Shown: in pieces, positions 1-9,378 of the stretch
Numbering within the stretch: the first letter of the stretch is position 1
Layout: every line of letters starts with the position of its first letter
Assembly (NCBI GenBank): GCA_029263315.1
Contig: JAJCXR010000048.1
Coordinates: 186,001-250,000 of the forward strand
Reading direction: 5' to 3'
DNA length: 64,000 bases
Source: Acidobacteriota bacterium
GTDB taxonomy: Bacteria; Acidobacteriota; Thermoanaerobaculia; Multivoradales; J023
Program-made: the position numbers and the translations under genes
The notes under the pieces: model-generated
Databases searched by the model: none
The model's input: only the letters and a program-made list of their open reading frames with translations
What the model was told of the DNA's origin: nothing

Positions 1-624
1 CTGGCCTCAGACGACCTCGCGGAGCGCCCTAGCCTCGGCTTCGAAAGCGCTTTCCACATCGCCTCAACCCAGGCGGACGCGCCGATTTGGGCCTCGGTGA
101 CGGAACCGAGCCTTCGTCTTGCCGTCGACAGCGAAGGCTCCATCCGCCACGCTTGGTCGGCCGCCGTATCATGGCTACGCGATGGGTTTGAGTATCAAGG
201 TCTGGCCTTCGTCGACGCCACCAACGGGGAGCTGATCCGTCTCGAACGTACCTCCAACAGCGGCGCCGCTGCCACCGACAAGGGCCTCTTCACGCCCCCC
301 AGCGTCGGCACCGTTTCCAAGGAGCAGGTCGATGCCTGCGGCCACTACATTCTCTCCTGGTATAGCGTGGCGCACGCCAATGTATATGAAGTGTTCTTCA
401 CCACAGGTGGCTCCCCCGGCTCCTCGGCTCCGCCCGCCACCAGCTTGTCGGCCACGCCGTCCTCGGTTCCCCAGCAGATCTGCGTCGGCGCAACGGCCCC
501 TTCCAATGGCAAGTTTTGGGTACGTGGTTGCAATGTCGGCCCCGGCTTCAAGAACTGCGGCGGCTACGGCAGCGTCAGTGTCGGCGGTCCGTCGCCCCTC
601 TGTGGTAGCGGCGGTTCTTTCTGA
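1..624 (+). CDS. C-terminal part of a secreted or surface protein (5' end outside window)
   Basis: The frame is open from the first base to the TGA at 622-624, so the gene starts upstream of the window; an internal GTG at 97 is only a fallback start. The tail contains a fibronectin-III-like stretch (a GHYILSWYSVAHANVYEVFF segment, then a strand ending FWVRGCN) and a Gly/Ser/Cys-rich end, as seen in exported beta-sandwich proteins. There is no catalytic motif in the visible part. Function unknown; export and the beta-sandwich fold are inferences from composition. Confidence 0.6.
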   Translation: MASDDLAERPSLGFESAFHIASTQADAPIWASVTEPSLRLAVDSEGSIRHAWSAAVSWLRDGFEYQGLAFVDATNGELIRLERTSNSGAAATDKGLFTPPSVGTVSKEQVDACGHYILSWYSVAHANVYEVFFTTGGSPGSSAPPATSLSATPSSVPQQICVGATAPSNGKFWVRGCNVGPGFKNCGGYGSVSVGGPSPLCGSGGSF

Positions 625-774
625 TCCAAACCAGTTACCCTTGCCAAGGCTCTCCTCGGCGCCGGCCCCCAGGGTCGTCGCCGAGGTAGCTTGCTCTTGG
701 GGCTGGCGTCGGGGTCGGCGGGTCTTGATAGACTACGGGAGACATTCCGTTATCTTTCATCGAGGAGACTCGCG

Positions 775-1692
775 ATGGCCGAAGACTATCGAGTTGAGCA
801 ACTGCGTCTCGCTCTCGAAAGCTCGTCTAAGGATCTCAAGATGGCTGCAATCCTGAGCCTACCCGACAACGTCACCGACGCCGTTCGGTACCTTGAAAAA
901 GCCCTCGAAGGATCCGAGCTCGACCTGCGGGTCGTTCTGTTGGACGCTCTCTTCCGAATGACCGGCGACCGGTCCATCGAAAAGGAGCTGATCGCCATCA
1001 TGGAGTCTCCGGCCACCCTCGACGACGCCGGCGAAGAGCTCTACATGCTGGCCCGTATCGCCCTCAATCGCATTCAGGGCGACACCTCCGATGCGCTCAG
1101 TGGTGAAGGAGATGCCTTCCAGCTCCATGCCCTGGCGGTGCCGGGAGAGGGGCGCGACCTGGCGGTGATCATTCACGGTACCTGGGCCAACGAGGGCAGT
1201 TGGTGGCGTCCCCACGGGGATTTTCATGCTTACTTAAAAGAACAGTTGGCCATCGAGCACCTCTACGATGGCGAAGAGCCCTTCGCCTGGTCAGGGCGCA
1301 ATCGCCACCGTGCCCGCCATGATGCGGCCGAGTCTCTCCTGCAATGGGTCGAGGGTCACAATCCGAGGCACTTGGAAATATACGCCCACAGCCATGGCGC
1401 CAACATCTCGATGTTGGCCACCCACGCCGGGCTGCACATCCGCCGCTTGGTGATGATGAGTCCGCCGGTGCGCTCCGACTATTTCCCGCTGTGGGATCAG
1501 GTGGAAGAGGCGTTCAACATCCAGGCCCGCTTCGACCCGGTGGTGGCCATCGCCCGCGGCGGACGCTGGTTCGACATGCCCAAGGTGCGCGAGTTAGAGC
1601 TGGCCAACAGCGGCCATTCCGCCTCCCACGACCCCACCGTCTGGGAGCAAAATCAAGTCCCCAAGTTCCTCGGGCTGCTGGCCGCTTCATGA
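775..1692 (+). CDS. alpha/beta hydrolase with N-terminal HEAT-like helices
   Basis: 305 aa from ATG 775, preceded by a GAGGAG ribosome binding site at about -10; a longer reading from 691 has no such site. The first 110 residues are helical and HEAT-like. The hydrolase part has a VIIHGTWA oxyanion strand near residue 133 and a YAHSHGANI nucleophile elbow with Ser206 (Gx-S-xG variant), with a late His in NSGHSASH as likely catalytic base. A serine hydrolase of lipase/esterase type; substrate unknown. A HEAT-like protein gene follows 19 bp downstream. Confidence 0.75.
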   Translation: MAEDYRVEQLRLALESSSKDLKMAAILSLPDNVTDAVRYLEKALEGSELDLRVVLLDALFRMTGDRSIEKELIAIMESPATLDDAGEELYMLARIALNRIQGDTSDALSGEGDAFQLHALAVPGEGRDLAVIIHGTWANEGSWWRPHGDFHAYLKEQLAIEHLYDGEEPFAWSGRNRHRARHDAAESLLQWVEGHNPRHLEIYAHSHGANISMLATHAGLHIRRLVMMSPPVRSDYFPLWDQVEEAFNIQARFDPVVAIARGGRWFDMPKVRELELANSGHSASHDPTVWEQNQVPKFLGLLAAS

Positions 1693-1711
1693 GTCGCCCG
1701 CATCTGATGCG

Positions 1712-2251
1712 ATGAGCAGCGAGGACCCCTCCGCAATCCAAAAACGCCTGGCCAGGCTGGCGGTCGGCGATGCGGAAGAGCGTTTTCAATGCCTCATCGA
1801 GCTGGCCGAGCACGATGCTCCACTGCCCGAGGTGGTCGCCCATCTCGACGATCCCGACCCCATGGTCCGGGTCGCCGCCGCCCAAACCCGCTGGCAAACC
1901 AGCCGCGATACCGCAGAGCTCCCGAAGCTGGTGCGCATCCTCATCCAAGGTCTGGTCGGAGACGGGGACCTCCCCTTGATGGCCGGTACCCTCTTGGTCC
2001 AGATGGGCGCCGCCGTCGTGCCCGAGCTGACCCGCCAACTCGATCGACAAGATGCCGCGGCGCCCTTGGTGGTGAGGGTCTTGGGGGAGATCGGAGGTTC
2101 CCAGGCCATCGCCTCGTTGCGCCCCCTGGTGGACCACCCACGGTCGGAGGTGGCGCAGGAGGCCAGGCAAGCCCTCGACGAGTTGAACGCTGAAGCGACA
2201 GCCGACGAAGGGGAAGAAGGCGCGCTTCGATCAAATCCTGATGCCCTGTAG
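1712..2251 (+). CDS. HEAT-like repeat protein
   Basis: 179 aa made of repeated amphipathic helices (PLPEVVAHLDDPDPMVRVAA, then VVRVLGEIGGSQAIASLRPL) with the spacing of HEAT/PBS-lyase repeats, ending in an acidic tail. No signal peptide and no catalytic motif, so probably a protein-interaction scaffold. It lies 19 bp after the HEAT-fused hydrolase, and the shared repeat type suggests they work together or share an origin. Start ATG 1712. Confidence 0.65.
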   Translation: MSSEDPSAIQKRLARLAVGDAEERFQCLIELAEHDAPLPEVVAHLDDPDPMVRVAAAQTRWQTSRDTAELPKLVRILIQGLVGDGDLPLMAGTLLVQMGAAVVPELTRQLDRQDAAAPLVVRVLGEIGGSQAIASLRPLVDHPRSEVAQEARQALDELNAEATADEGEEGALRSNPDAL

Positions 2252-2260
2252 ACTGTCGCC

Positions 2261-2767
2261 ATGAGCCAGCCTGTAGGCAGTCATCCCGCGGCAAGACGCC
2301 CCGCCGCCGATCCTTCCCATCGACGACCCTTCTCGGGCCAAGGTTTGGCGTTGGGCATCCTGACCTTGATCTCGCCCCTCTGCCTAGTGCTCTGCTTTTG
2401 GCAGGGCCCGTGGACGGACGCCGCCTTTGCCGCCGTCGCTTGCTCCTTTCCCGTCGCCTTGATGTTGCTCGGCGCCAGCCGCCGGGGTCGCTTCGCCGTC
2501 GCCGGTTGGGCGATCCTAGGTCTCGGTGTCCTTCTCCTAGGGGTGATGGCCGGTCTCTTCCGTTGGCGGGGGCAGGGGGTCGACGGTCCTTGGTGGGGAG
2601 GGCTCCCCCCGGCGGCGGCCATTCAGCTCTACGGCATCTTCGTCCTACCCTTGATCCTCACCTGCACCGCCTATGCCTGGACCTTCGACAGGCATTTCCT
2701 AGATCCCGAGGCGTTGCGGAGCCTGCGCCGGGACTTCCCCGAACCCAAGGTCCCCGAAGCCCGGTGA
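2261..2767 (+). CDS. multi-spanning membrane protein coupled to a symporter
   Basis: 168 aa with a basic, Pro/Ala-rich cytoplasmic N terminus of about 25 residues and four hydrophobic segments (around residues 28-47, 53-71, 79-100 and 120-140). Its stop overlaps the GTG start of the sodium/solute symporter by four bases (GTGA), so the two are translationally coupled. Small partner membrane proteins precede SSS transporters in other systems (for example YjcH-ActP), but this one does not look like DUF485. An accessory subunit is an inference. Confidence 0.65.
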   Translation: MSQPVGSHPAARRPAADPSHRRPFSGQGLALGILTLISPLCLVLCFWQGPWTDAAFAAVACSFPVALMLLGASRRGRFAVAGWAILGLGVLLLGVMAGLFRWRGQGVDGPWWGGLPPAAAIQLYGIFVLPLILTCTAYAWTFDRHFLDPEALRSLRRDFPEPKVPEAR

Positions 2768-4287
2768 ATGTCCTCCAGCGGCCGTGGATTCTCGGTGTCG
2801 CCGGCCTCTATTTCCTCGCGGTGGTGGCCATTGGCTTGTGGGCGGGACGCCGCACCCACAACGCCAAAGATTTTTTCATCGCCGGCCAGAACATCGGTTT
2901 GCTGGTCACCGCCATGGCCACCATGTCGGCATCCTTCAGCGGCTTTGTCTTCATCGGCGGCCCAGGGCTGACCTACCGTCTCGGTTTCGCCTCGCTCTTC
3001 ATCTGTTTGCCGGTGGGTTTCACCGCCGCGATGTTGTGTTGGACGGTGGCCAAGCGACTGCGCCTGCTGGCGGAGGTGCGGCAGGTCTACACCGTCTCCG
3101 ATGCCCTCCTCTGCCGCTACCGCAGCCGTCTCACCTCGGGTCTGGCGGCGCTGGCGGTGGTGGTGGGCACCGTGGGTTACCTGGGGGCCCAGCTGTTGGC
3201 CTTGGGGGTGGTGCTCGAAAGCGTTTTTGGTTTGCCGGAGAGATTCGGCCCCTGGAGCCTGCCCTTGGCGGTCTTGGCCGGCGGACTGCTCATTCTCTTC
3301 TATGCCACCGTCGGCGGCATGATGGCCGGGGTCTACACGGATCTGTTCCAGGGACTGCTGATGGTGATCGCCGCCGGCGCCGTCTTCTTCTATGCCCTGA
3401 AGGCCGGCGGCGGGTTGACCAACATGGCCCGGCAGGTGGCCACCTCGCAAGCCTTTGGACCGAGCTTCCTCGACCCCTTAGGAAGGGTTCCGGTGCTCAC
3501 CGCCTTGGGATTTTTCTTCGTCTTCGCCGTCGGCAACCTGGGTCAACCCCATATGTTGCACAAATTTTTCATGCTGGACTCGCCGAGCAAGTTGAAGTGG
3601 ATGCCTTGGGTGGTGGGTGGAAGCCAGGCCCTGTGCGTCTTGATCTGGCTCGGCATCGGTCTCGCCGTTCCGGCCCTGGTGGCCTCCGGACGCCTGGCCC
3701 CCCTGCTCAATGCCGACGACGCCGCACCGACTTTCTTGCTGCACTTCACGCCGGATCTTCTGGCCGGTTTGGTGGTGGCGGGCATCTTGGCGGCGATCAT
3801 GTCGACGGCGGATTCCTTCATCAACATCGGCTCCGCCGCCCTGGTGCGCGACCTTCCCAAGGCCCTGGGCAAGAGCCTGCCCAACGAGCTGCTGTGGGGC
3901 CGCCTGGCCGGCATTGTCGTGGCCCTGGCCGCTGCCTTGCTGGCCCTGGCCTACGGCGACCTCATCGCCCTCCTGGGCACCTTCGCCTTCGGCACCTTCG
4001 CCGCCGCCCTGGCCCCGGCGGTGGCGGTGGGTCTCAACTGGCGGCGGGTCAGCGCCACCGCCGCCTCGGCCTCCATCGTCACCGGCCTGGGGCTCAATCT
4101 GGGGCTCGAGATCATGGCCAAGCAGACGTGGCTCGGCTGGCTCCCCAAACCCACCTGGCTGCTTCCCGGCGTCCTGCCCAGCGCCGTCTCCCTGGCCGCC
4201 TCCTTCACCGTCTTGCTGTGGCTCAGTTGGTGGCGTCCAGCGACCGAGACCCTTCCGCCGGATGTGGACCGGGTGATGGATCTATAG
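2764..4287 (+). CDS. sodium:solute symporter family (SSS) transporter
   Basis: 507 aa from GTG 2764. The open frame reaches further upstream, but that part is out-of-frame shadow of the preceding gene. About 13 membrane segments. SSS hallmarks are an N-terminal NAKDFFIAGQNIG helix, a long Gly-rich TM region, and the ILAAIMSTADSFINIGSAAL segment typical of the family's sodium-site helix. A secondary transporter in the inner membrane; the substrate (organic acid, amino acid or sugar) cannot be read from the sequence. Confidence 0.88.
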   Translation: MNVLQRPWILGVAGLYFLAVVAIGLWAGRRTHNAKDFFIAGQNIGLLVTAMATMSASFSGFVFIGGPGLTYRLGFASLFICLPVGFTAAMLCWTVAKRLRLLAEVRQVYTVSDALLCRYRSRLTSGLAALAVVVGTVGYLGAQLLALGVVLESVFGLPERFGPWSLPLAVLAGGLLILFYATVGGMMAGVYTDLFQGLLMVIAAGAVFFYALKAGGGLTNMARQVATSQAFGPSFLDPLGRVPVLTALGFFFVFAVGNLGQPHMLHKFFMLDSPSKLKWMPWVVGGSQALCVLIWLGIGLAVPALVASGRLAPLLNADDAAPTFLLHFTPDLLAGLVVAGILAAIMSTADSFINIGSAALVRDLPKALGKSLPNELLWGRLAGIVVALAAALLALAYGDLIALLGTFAFGTFAAALAPAVAVGLNWRRVSATAASASIVTGLGLNLGLEIMAKQTWLGWLPKPTWLLPGVLPSAVSLAASFTVLLWLSWWRPATETLPPDVDRVMDL

Positions 4288-4305
4288 GTTACCGGGGGCT
4301 GACTT

Positions 4306-4791
4306 CTAGGTTTCAGCCTTGGTCTTGGCCTTTGCCTTGGTCTTCGTTTTGACGACTCGCTTTCGGCGTCCATGGATGTACGCCCTGCCCGAATCGACCG
4401 CGAACGGTCCTTGCAGCAACGTCTTGCGTCCCAACAGCATGCGACAAATCATGTTGTGACGGCTCACCAGGCCGACCTCTGTCTCCAAGATCTGACCCGC
4501 CACCGCCACCCGCATGTTCACAAACAGCCGATCGTGGCTACGTCCGAAGCTCGATCGGACACGGGTGCGCCGTTGGATCTGGGCCTCGACGGTGCGTCGC
4601 TGGCCCCCTTCTCGCCGATCCGCCACCACTTGAAAACGCACCCGATCGCCTTCTAGCTCTTCGATTTCGTCAACATCGATGGCGCTGGAGCGGGCGCCGG
4701 TATCCGCTTTGGCGCGAATTTCCACCAACCCCAAGTCCGGTAGACCGACCAGCTCTCGCCAACCGATGGCGATCAACTCTCTATTTGCCAT
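4306..4791 (-). CDS. ATP-dependent zinc protease family (retropepsin-like, RimB/PF05618 type)
   Basis: 161 aa. The retropepsin-like active site is KADTGARSSAID near residue 30 (Asp-Thr-Gly-Ala), followed by a beta-rich body with the HNMICRMLLGRKTL segment usual in this family. The C terminus is a Lys-rich KTKTKAKAKTKAET tail that may bind nucleic acid or be disordered. Members often sit near RimK-like ATP-grasp genes, but none is adjacent here. Cytoplasmic. It is divergent from the MscS gene. Confidence 0.85.
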   Translation of the reverse strand: MANRELIAIGWRELVGLPDLGLVEIRAKADTGARSSAIDVDEIEELEGDRVRFQVVADRREGGQRRTVEAQIQRRTRVRSSFGRSHDRLFVNMRVAVAGQILETEVGLVSRHNMICRMLLGRKTLLQGPFAVDSGRAYIHGRRKRVVKTKTKAKAKTKAET

Positions 4792-4943
4792 TCAGAATCC
4801 TCCGCAAGGCTTTTCTCGGTTGGCCGGATTCTTCCCATAACGAAGCCCCGATTGCAATCGTGAAGGATTCATAGCTTCCTTTCCTCCCGTGTCTCAGGCA
4901 CAATTCGACCCTTGGGCCAAACAACCCGTTCCCTGGAGACCCG

Positions 4944-5873
4944 ATGAGCTGGAAAGATGCCCTCACTCAGGCCCGAGCTGCCTTGACCACCGAGCTGTTC
5001 ACCATCGCTGGCACAGCGATCACCGGCGCCACCCTTTTGACCTTCCTGGCCATCGTCCTGGCGACCTTCTGGATCGCCGGCTTACTACAGAGGATGGTCG
5101 AACGGCTACTGTCACGGCACAGCAACCAAGACGAAGGCAATGTCGGAGCCATCAGCCGTCTGCTGCGTTACGTGGTGTTGGTGCTCGGCCTCGGGGTGGC
5201 GTTTCACACCGTCGGCATCAATCTGAACGCCCTCTTCGCGGCCGGTGCCCTGTTTGCCGTCGCCATCGGTTTCGCCATGCAGAACATCGTCGCCAATTTC
5301 GTCTCTGGCGTCATCCTGCTCGGTGAACGGGCCATCAAACCCGGCGACATCCTAGCCTTCGAGGACCGGATGGTGCGGGTGACGGATATCGGCATTCGGG
5401 CCACCAAGGTACGCACCCTCAACCACGAGGATTTGTTGATTCCCAATTCGCAGCTGGTGCAATCGACGGTCAAAAACCACACCATGGATGATCGCCTATA
5501 CCGACTTCGGGTCATGGTGGGCGTGTCTTACGAGTCGGATCTGCGATTGGTCAAGAAGACCTTGATCGAGACCTGCGAGACCCTGGAGTGGCGTTACAAG
5601 GCTCGGCAACCGGTGGTCCTGCTCGACGATTTCGCCAGCTCTTCGGTGAATTTCGAGGTCTCCGTTTGGACCGAAGATCCCTGGGGTAGCCGACGGTCCG
5701 GCTCGGACCTGCGCGAAGCCATCTGGTGGGCTTTCGAAGAGGCCAACATCACCATCGCCTTCCCGCAGGTCGATGTGCATTTCGATCACCACCAACTGCA
5801 ACAGCTTGCGGCGGGAGCCGGCCGGCCCCAAGAAACAGAATCCGCTCCTACCCCACGGCCCGAGGACGGCTAA
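4944..5873 (+). CDS. MscS-family mechanosensitive channel
   Basis: 309 aa. Two or three N-terminal membrane segments are followed by the MscS pore-helix and beta-domain signature: a Gly/Ala-rich pore helix leading into GFAMQNIVANFVSGVILLGE, then a beta domain with KPGDILAFED and the IPNSQLVQSTVKN strand. Length and layout match small MscS channels, which release solutes on hypo-osmotic shock. Stands alone, followed by 159 bp without a gene before the sulfur module. Confidence 0.9.
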   Translation: MSWKDALTQARAALTTELFTIAGTAITGATLLTFLAIVLATFWIAGLLQRMVERLLSRHSNQDEGNVGAISRLLRYVVLVLGLGVAFHTVGINLNALFAAGALFAVAIGFAMQNIVANFVSGVILLGERAIKPGDILAFEDRMVRVTDIGIRATKVRTLNHEDLLIPNSQLVQSTVKNHTMDDRLYRLRVMVGVSYESDLRLVKKTLIETCETLEWRYKARQPVVLLDDFASSSVNFEVSVWTEDPWGSRRSGSDLREAIWWAFEEANITIAFPQVDVHFDHHQLQQLAAGAGRPQETESAPTPRPEDG

Positions 5874-6032
5874 CTCGCGGCTCGTCCCAATTCGGAGCGG
5901 AGGAAAAAAGAATCGCCCCAGGCGGGAACCTGCCATGGTCGCCGTGTCTCTCAAGGACTGTAGGAGGCCATGGTGGCTTCCGGAAGCCCAGCCTCTGCAA
6001 AGAGGCTCAGCCCACAATCCAGGAGACACACC

Positions 6033-7490
6033 ATGTTGTTACGACAAATTTTCGACGACAAGTTGGCCCAATACGCCTATCTCATCGGTTGTCAACGGAC
6101 CGGCGAGGCGCTGATCATCGATCCGGAGCGGGATGTCGATCGCTACATCGAGCTGGCAAAAGCCGAAGGGTTGCACATCACCGCGGTGGCGGAAACCCAC
6201 ATCCATGCGGATTTTCTATCCGGGGCCCGAGAGTTGGCCGAGCGTCTCGGCAGCCACCTCTACCTGTCGGACGAAGGGGATGCCGATTGGAAGTACGAGT
6301 GGATTCGCCAAGCCCGCAGCGACGGTGGCGCCTATGCGGTGACGCTGCTCCACCACCGGGATCGCTTCAACGTCGGTAACATCGAGATTCAGGCGATCCA
6401 TACACCGGGGCATACTCCGGAGCATCTGAGTTATTTGGTGACGGATCATGGCAGTGGTGCGCCGGTGCCCATGGGCTTGGCGAGCGGCGATTTTGTCTTC
6501 GTCGGCGACCTCGGACGCCCCGACCTCTTGGAATCGGCGGCCGGTGTCGCCGGCCAAATGGAACCGTCGGCGCGCTCCCTCTTCCACAGCCTCGACCGTT
6601 TCCTCGAGTTGCCGGACTACCTGCAAGTCTGGCCCGCCCACGGTGCCGGCAGCGCCTGCGGCAAGGCCCTAGGGGCTGTACCCACCTCCACCGTCGGCTA
6701 CGAGAAACAAACCAACCCGGCCATCGACGCCCGGCACGGCGGCGAAGATGCCTTCGTCGAAGCGATCCTCGAGGGTCAACCGGAGCCACCCGTTTATTTC
6801 GCCACCATGAAGAAACTCAATAAGCTGGGGGCGCCGGTCCTGGGTACGCTACCGCAGCCGCGGCCATGGCATGCCGAGGATATGGCCCTTTGGCTGGAGG
6901 GCTGGCAAGCGGATGCCCCGGAGAGCAAACAACGCGTGGTGATCGACACCCGGTGCGACCGCGAGGCTTTCATGGCCGGCCATCTGGAGGGCTCACTCTT
7001 TGCCCCCCTCGACCGCACCTTCCCAACCACCGTCGGTTCTTACGTCGAGCCGGATCAAGACATCGTGCTGGTGGTCGAAGAGGGGCGCCTCGATGAGGCG
7101 GTGCGCGACTTGGTGCGCATTGGCTTCGACAACATCGTCGCCTTCGCTTCGCCCGAGATTCTAGCCGCCCCCGTGCTGGCCCCCCATCTCAAGACGCTGG
7201 AGGTCCTCGACTTCGAGCAACTGCGGTCGCGGCGCAAGGACGAGGGGGTGACGGTGCTGGACGTGCGACGGGCCACGGAATTCGCCGCTGCGGCCCTCGA
7301 CGGCGCCCTCAATATCGCCCACACCCGCCTGCTGAGGCGGCTCGACGAGATCCCGAAGGACAAGGACTTGTTGGTGCATTGCCGTACCGGCGCCCGCGCC
7401 GCCACGGCGGTCGCCATGTTGCGTCGCCACGGGCGTAAGGCCTGGCTGGTGGACGGTGAGCTGGCGGCGGCCCTCGGCCGGGAGGTCTGA
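6033..7490 (+). CDS. MBL-fold persulfide dioxygenase / rhodanese fusion
   Basis: 485 aa from ATG 6033, preceded by CCAGGAGACACACC (AGGAG). Residues 1-240 are an ETHE1-like metallo-beta-lactamase fold with ETHIHADFLSGAREL near residue 55 and HTPGHTPEH near 125. Two rhodanese modules follow. The first (about 290-380) has no active-site Cys; the second has the loop HCRTGARA with Cys near 450. Known relatives oxidise glutathione or protein persulfides to sulfite and move sulfane sulfur. First gene of a four-gene sulfur operon with overlapping ends. Confidence 0.87.
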   Translation: MLLRQIFDDKLAQYAYLIGCQRTGEALIIDPERDVDRYIELAKAEGLHITAVAETHIHADFLSGARELAERLGSHLYLSDEGDADWKYEWIRQARSDGGAYAVTLLHHRDRFNVGNIEIQAIHTPGHTPEHLSYLVTDHGSGAPVPMGLASGDFVFVGDLGRPDLLESAAGVAGQMEPSARSLFHSLDRFLELPDYLQVWPAHGAGSACGKALGAVPTSTVGYEKQTNPAIDARHGGEDAFVEAILEGQPEPPVYFATMKKLNKLGAPVLGTLPQPRPWHAEDMALWLEGWQADAPESKQRVVIDTRCDREAFMAGHLEGSLFAPLDRTFPTTVGSYVEPDQDIVLVVEEGRLDEAVRDLVRIGFDNIVAFASPEILAAPVLAPHLKTLEVLDFEQLRSRRKDEGVTVLDVRRATEFAAAALDGALNIAHTRLLRRLDEIPKDKDLLVHCRTGARAATAVAMLRRHGRKAWLVDGELAAALGREV

Positions 7491-8260
7491 TGCTCCTCCC
7501 CTGGCTGGGCGCCCTGGCCATCGGTTTGGCCCTCGGCCTACTGGGATCGGGGGGCTCGATCCTCACCGTGCCGGTATTGGTTTACCTTTTGGGGCAAGAC
7601 GAAAAAAGCGCCATCGCCGGTTCCCTCTTGGTGGTGGGGGTCATCGCCACCAGCGGCGGCCTACAACATGCCTGGCGGCGCAGCGTCGACTGGCGCAGCG
7701 TGCTCTACTTCGGGCTGCCCGGCATGGCCGGCACCTATGGAGGGGCCTGGCTCGGGGGTCGCGTCTCCGGGGCCCTCCAACTGGCGGTCTTCGCCATCGT
7801 CATGTTGCTGGCCGCAGCCCTGATGCTGCGACCGTCGCCAAAGCTAGACCCGGCGGCGAGCTCGATAACCCGACGGGCCCCTGGGAAAGTGGTGTTGGAC
7901 GGCCTTGCCGTCGGCCTGCTGACCGGCTTTGTCGGCGTTGGCGGCGGTTTCCTCATCGTCCCGGCCTTAGTCTTGCTCAGCGGCCTGTCGATGCACTTGG
8001 CCGTCGGAACCAGCCTGGTGATCATCGCCCTCAAATCCTTCACCGGCTTCTTCAAGTACCTGGAAGTGTTACAGGACTTGGGCCTCAGCCTCGACTGGAA
8101 CATTTTGCTCCTGCTCTGTGTCATCGGAGTCTTCGGCAGCTTGCTGGGCCAGCGGCTCGGACACCACGTGCCACAGCTCGTCCTGCAGCGCCTATTCGCC
8201 ATCTTTCTCCTGCTCATCGGCAGCTTGATCCTCTACCAAAACATTGGCACCCTGATTTAG
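7490..8260 (+). CDS. TauE/SafE-family sulfite exporter-like permease
   Basis: 256 aa with eight predicted membrane segments in two homologous halves (GLLGSGGSILTVPVLVYLLG and GFVGVGGGFLIVPALVLLSG carry the repeated Gly-rich signature). The ATG overlaps the TGA of the persulfide dioxygenase by one base, indicating coupled translation. TauE/SafE proteins export sulfite, sulfoacetate and related anions, which fits export of the sulfite made by the upstream enzyme. The exact substrate is inference from context. Confidence 0.85.
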   Translation: MLLPWLGALAIGLALGLLGSGGSILTVPVLVYLLGQDEKSAIAGSLLVVGVIATSGGLQHAWRRSVDWRSVLYFGLPGMAGTYGGAWLGGRVSGALQLAVFAIVMLLAAALMLRPSPKLDPAASSITRRAPGKVVLDGLAVGLLTGFVGVGGGFLIVPALVLLSGLSMHLAVGTSLVIIALKSFTGFFKYLEVLQDLGLSLDWNILLLLCVIGVFGSLLGQRLGHHVPQLVLQRLFAIFLLLIGSLILYQNIGTLI

Positions 8261-8295
8261 GGTCACGGAGAACCGGCCCGCCCAAGGAGGCACCC

Positions 8296-8871
8296 ATGAT
8301 CGAAACCCTGTCTCAACCCTGGCCATGGTATGTGGCCGGTCCACTCATCGGCGTCACCGTGACCCTGTTGCTGCTGCTGGGCAACAAGACCTTCGGCGTT
8401 TCGTCGAGCTTGCAGCATGTCTGCGCCGCCACCGTGCCCGGACAAAACCCTTACCTGTGTTACGACTGGCGGCAATCCGGCCTGTGGAACCTCGTCTTTG
8501 TCCTCGGCATCGTGCTGGGGGGCGTGGTGACGGGCCTGTGGCTGAGCTCGCCGGAGCCGGTGGCCATCGCCGAAACGACGGTGGCAGACCTCGCCGCCCT
8601 GGGCATCGCCAACGACGGCGGCCTGATGCCGGAGGAGATCTACAGCCTCCAGGCCCTGACCTCACCGGCCGGTTTCTTGGTGGTGGTCTTGGGTGGCTTT
8701 CTGGTGGGCTTCGGGGCCCGCTGGGCTGGGGGCTGCACTTCGGGCCACGGCATCATGGGCCTGGCCAACTTGCAACTCCCCTCCCTGGTGGCCATCGTCG
8801 GATTTTTTATCGGTGGTTTGGTGTCGACCCATCTTCTGCTGCCACTTATTCTCGGGGGTACCACCCGATGA
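8296..8871 (+). CDS. YeeE/YedE-type thiosulfate or sulfur transporter, first half
   Basis: 191 aa from ATG 8296, with AAGGAGG at -10. Several TM segments and the signature GARWAGGCTSGHGIMG near residue 150, whose Cys is the conserved one of YeeE/YedE (DUF395/TsuA-like) transporters. Whole TsuA-like proteins are about twice this length. Here the second half is the next gene, overlapping by ATGA. Proposed to take up thiosulfate or another sulfur species for the persulfide pathway. Confidence 0.83.
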   Translation: MIETLSQPWPWYVAGPLIGVTVTLLLLLGNKTFGVSSSLQHVCAATVPGQNPYLCYDWRQSGLWNLVFVLGIVLGGVVTGLWLSSPEPVAIAETTVADLAALGIANDGGLMPEEIYSLQALTSPAGFLVVVLGGFLVGFGARWAGGCTSGHGIMGLANLQLPSLVAIVGFFIGGLVSTHLLLPLILGGTTR

Positions 8872-9350
8872 GCCAAAACCCAAGCAAGGTGTCCAAGGGC
8901 ACCTCCAAGAACAGCTCGGCCTCGAGCTGGAGCCTGCTCGGTTATCTTGGCATCGGTGCCTTCTTCGGCATCGTGCTGCTCAAATCCGAAGCCGTCTCTT
9001 GGTTTCGCATTCAGGAGATGTTTCGCTTCCAGGGCTTTTACATGTATGGCCTGTTGATGACCGGGGTCTTGACTTCCGCTCTCGTCCTGGCAGTTTTCAA
9101 GAAACTCGGCATGCGCTCCCTGACCGGCGAGAAGGTCTCGGTCGGTGACAAACCGTGGCAACCGGGCCAGCGCCACCGCTACTGGCTCGGCGGCATCGTC
9201 TTCGGCCTCGGCTGGGGATTGGCCGGCACCTGTCCCGGCCCCATGTATGCCCTGCTCGGCTACGGCGTTGGCGCCGCCGCCGTAGCCCTGTTGAGTGCCC
9301 TGGTGGGGGTCCGCGTCTACGCCCTCCTGGCCAAACGTCTGCCCCACTGA
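8868..9350 (+). CDS. YeeE/YedE-type transporter, second half
   Basis: 160 aa starting at ATG 8868 inside the end of the preceding gene (ATGA overlap). It has a Ser/Lys-rich cytoplasmic N terminus, four or so TM segments and the second YeeE/YedE signature GLAGTCPGPMYALLGYG. Together with the previous gene it probably forms one heteromeric transporter, as is common for split YeeE/YedE pairs near beta-lactamase/rhodanese fusions. Last gene of the operon. Confidence 0.82.
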   Translation: MSQNPSKVSKGTSKNSSASSWSLLGYLGIGAFFGIVLLKSEAVSWFRIQEMFRFQGFYMYGLLMTGVLTSALVLAVFKKLGMRSLTGEKVSVGDKPWQPGQRHRYWLGGIVFGLGWGLAGTCPGPMYALLGYGVGAAAVALLSALVGVRVYALLAKRLPH

Positions 9351-9378
9351 TCACTTCAATGTTTCACAAGCCTCTCCT

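Noticed and set aside
2784..4352. A 522-aa plus-strand frame overlapping the symporter
   Set aside because: Out-of-frame shadow of the SSS gene: strongly Arg/Gly/His-rich, no hydrophobic or conserved segments, while the overlapping frame has full symporter features.
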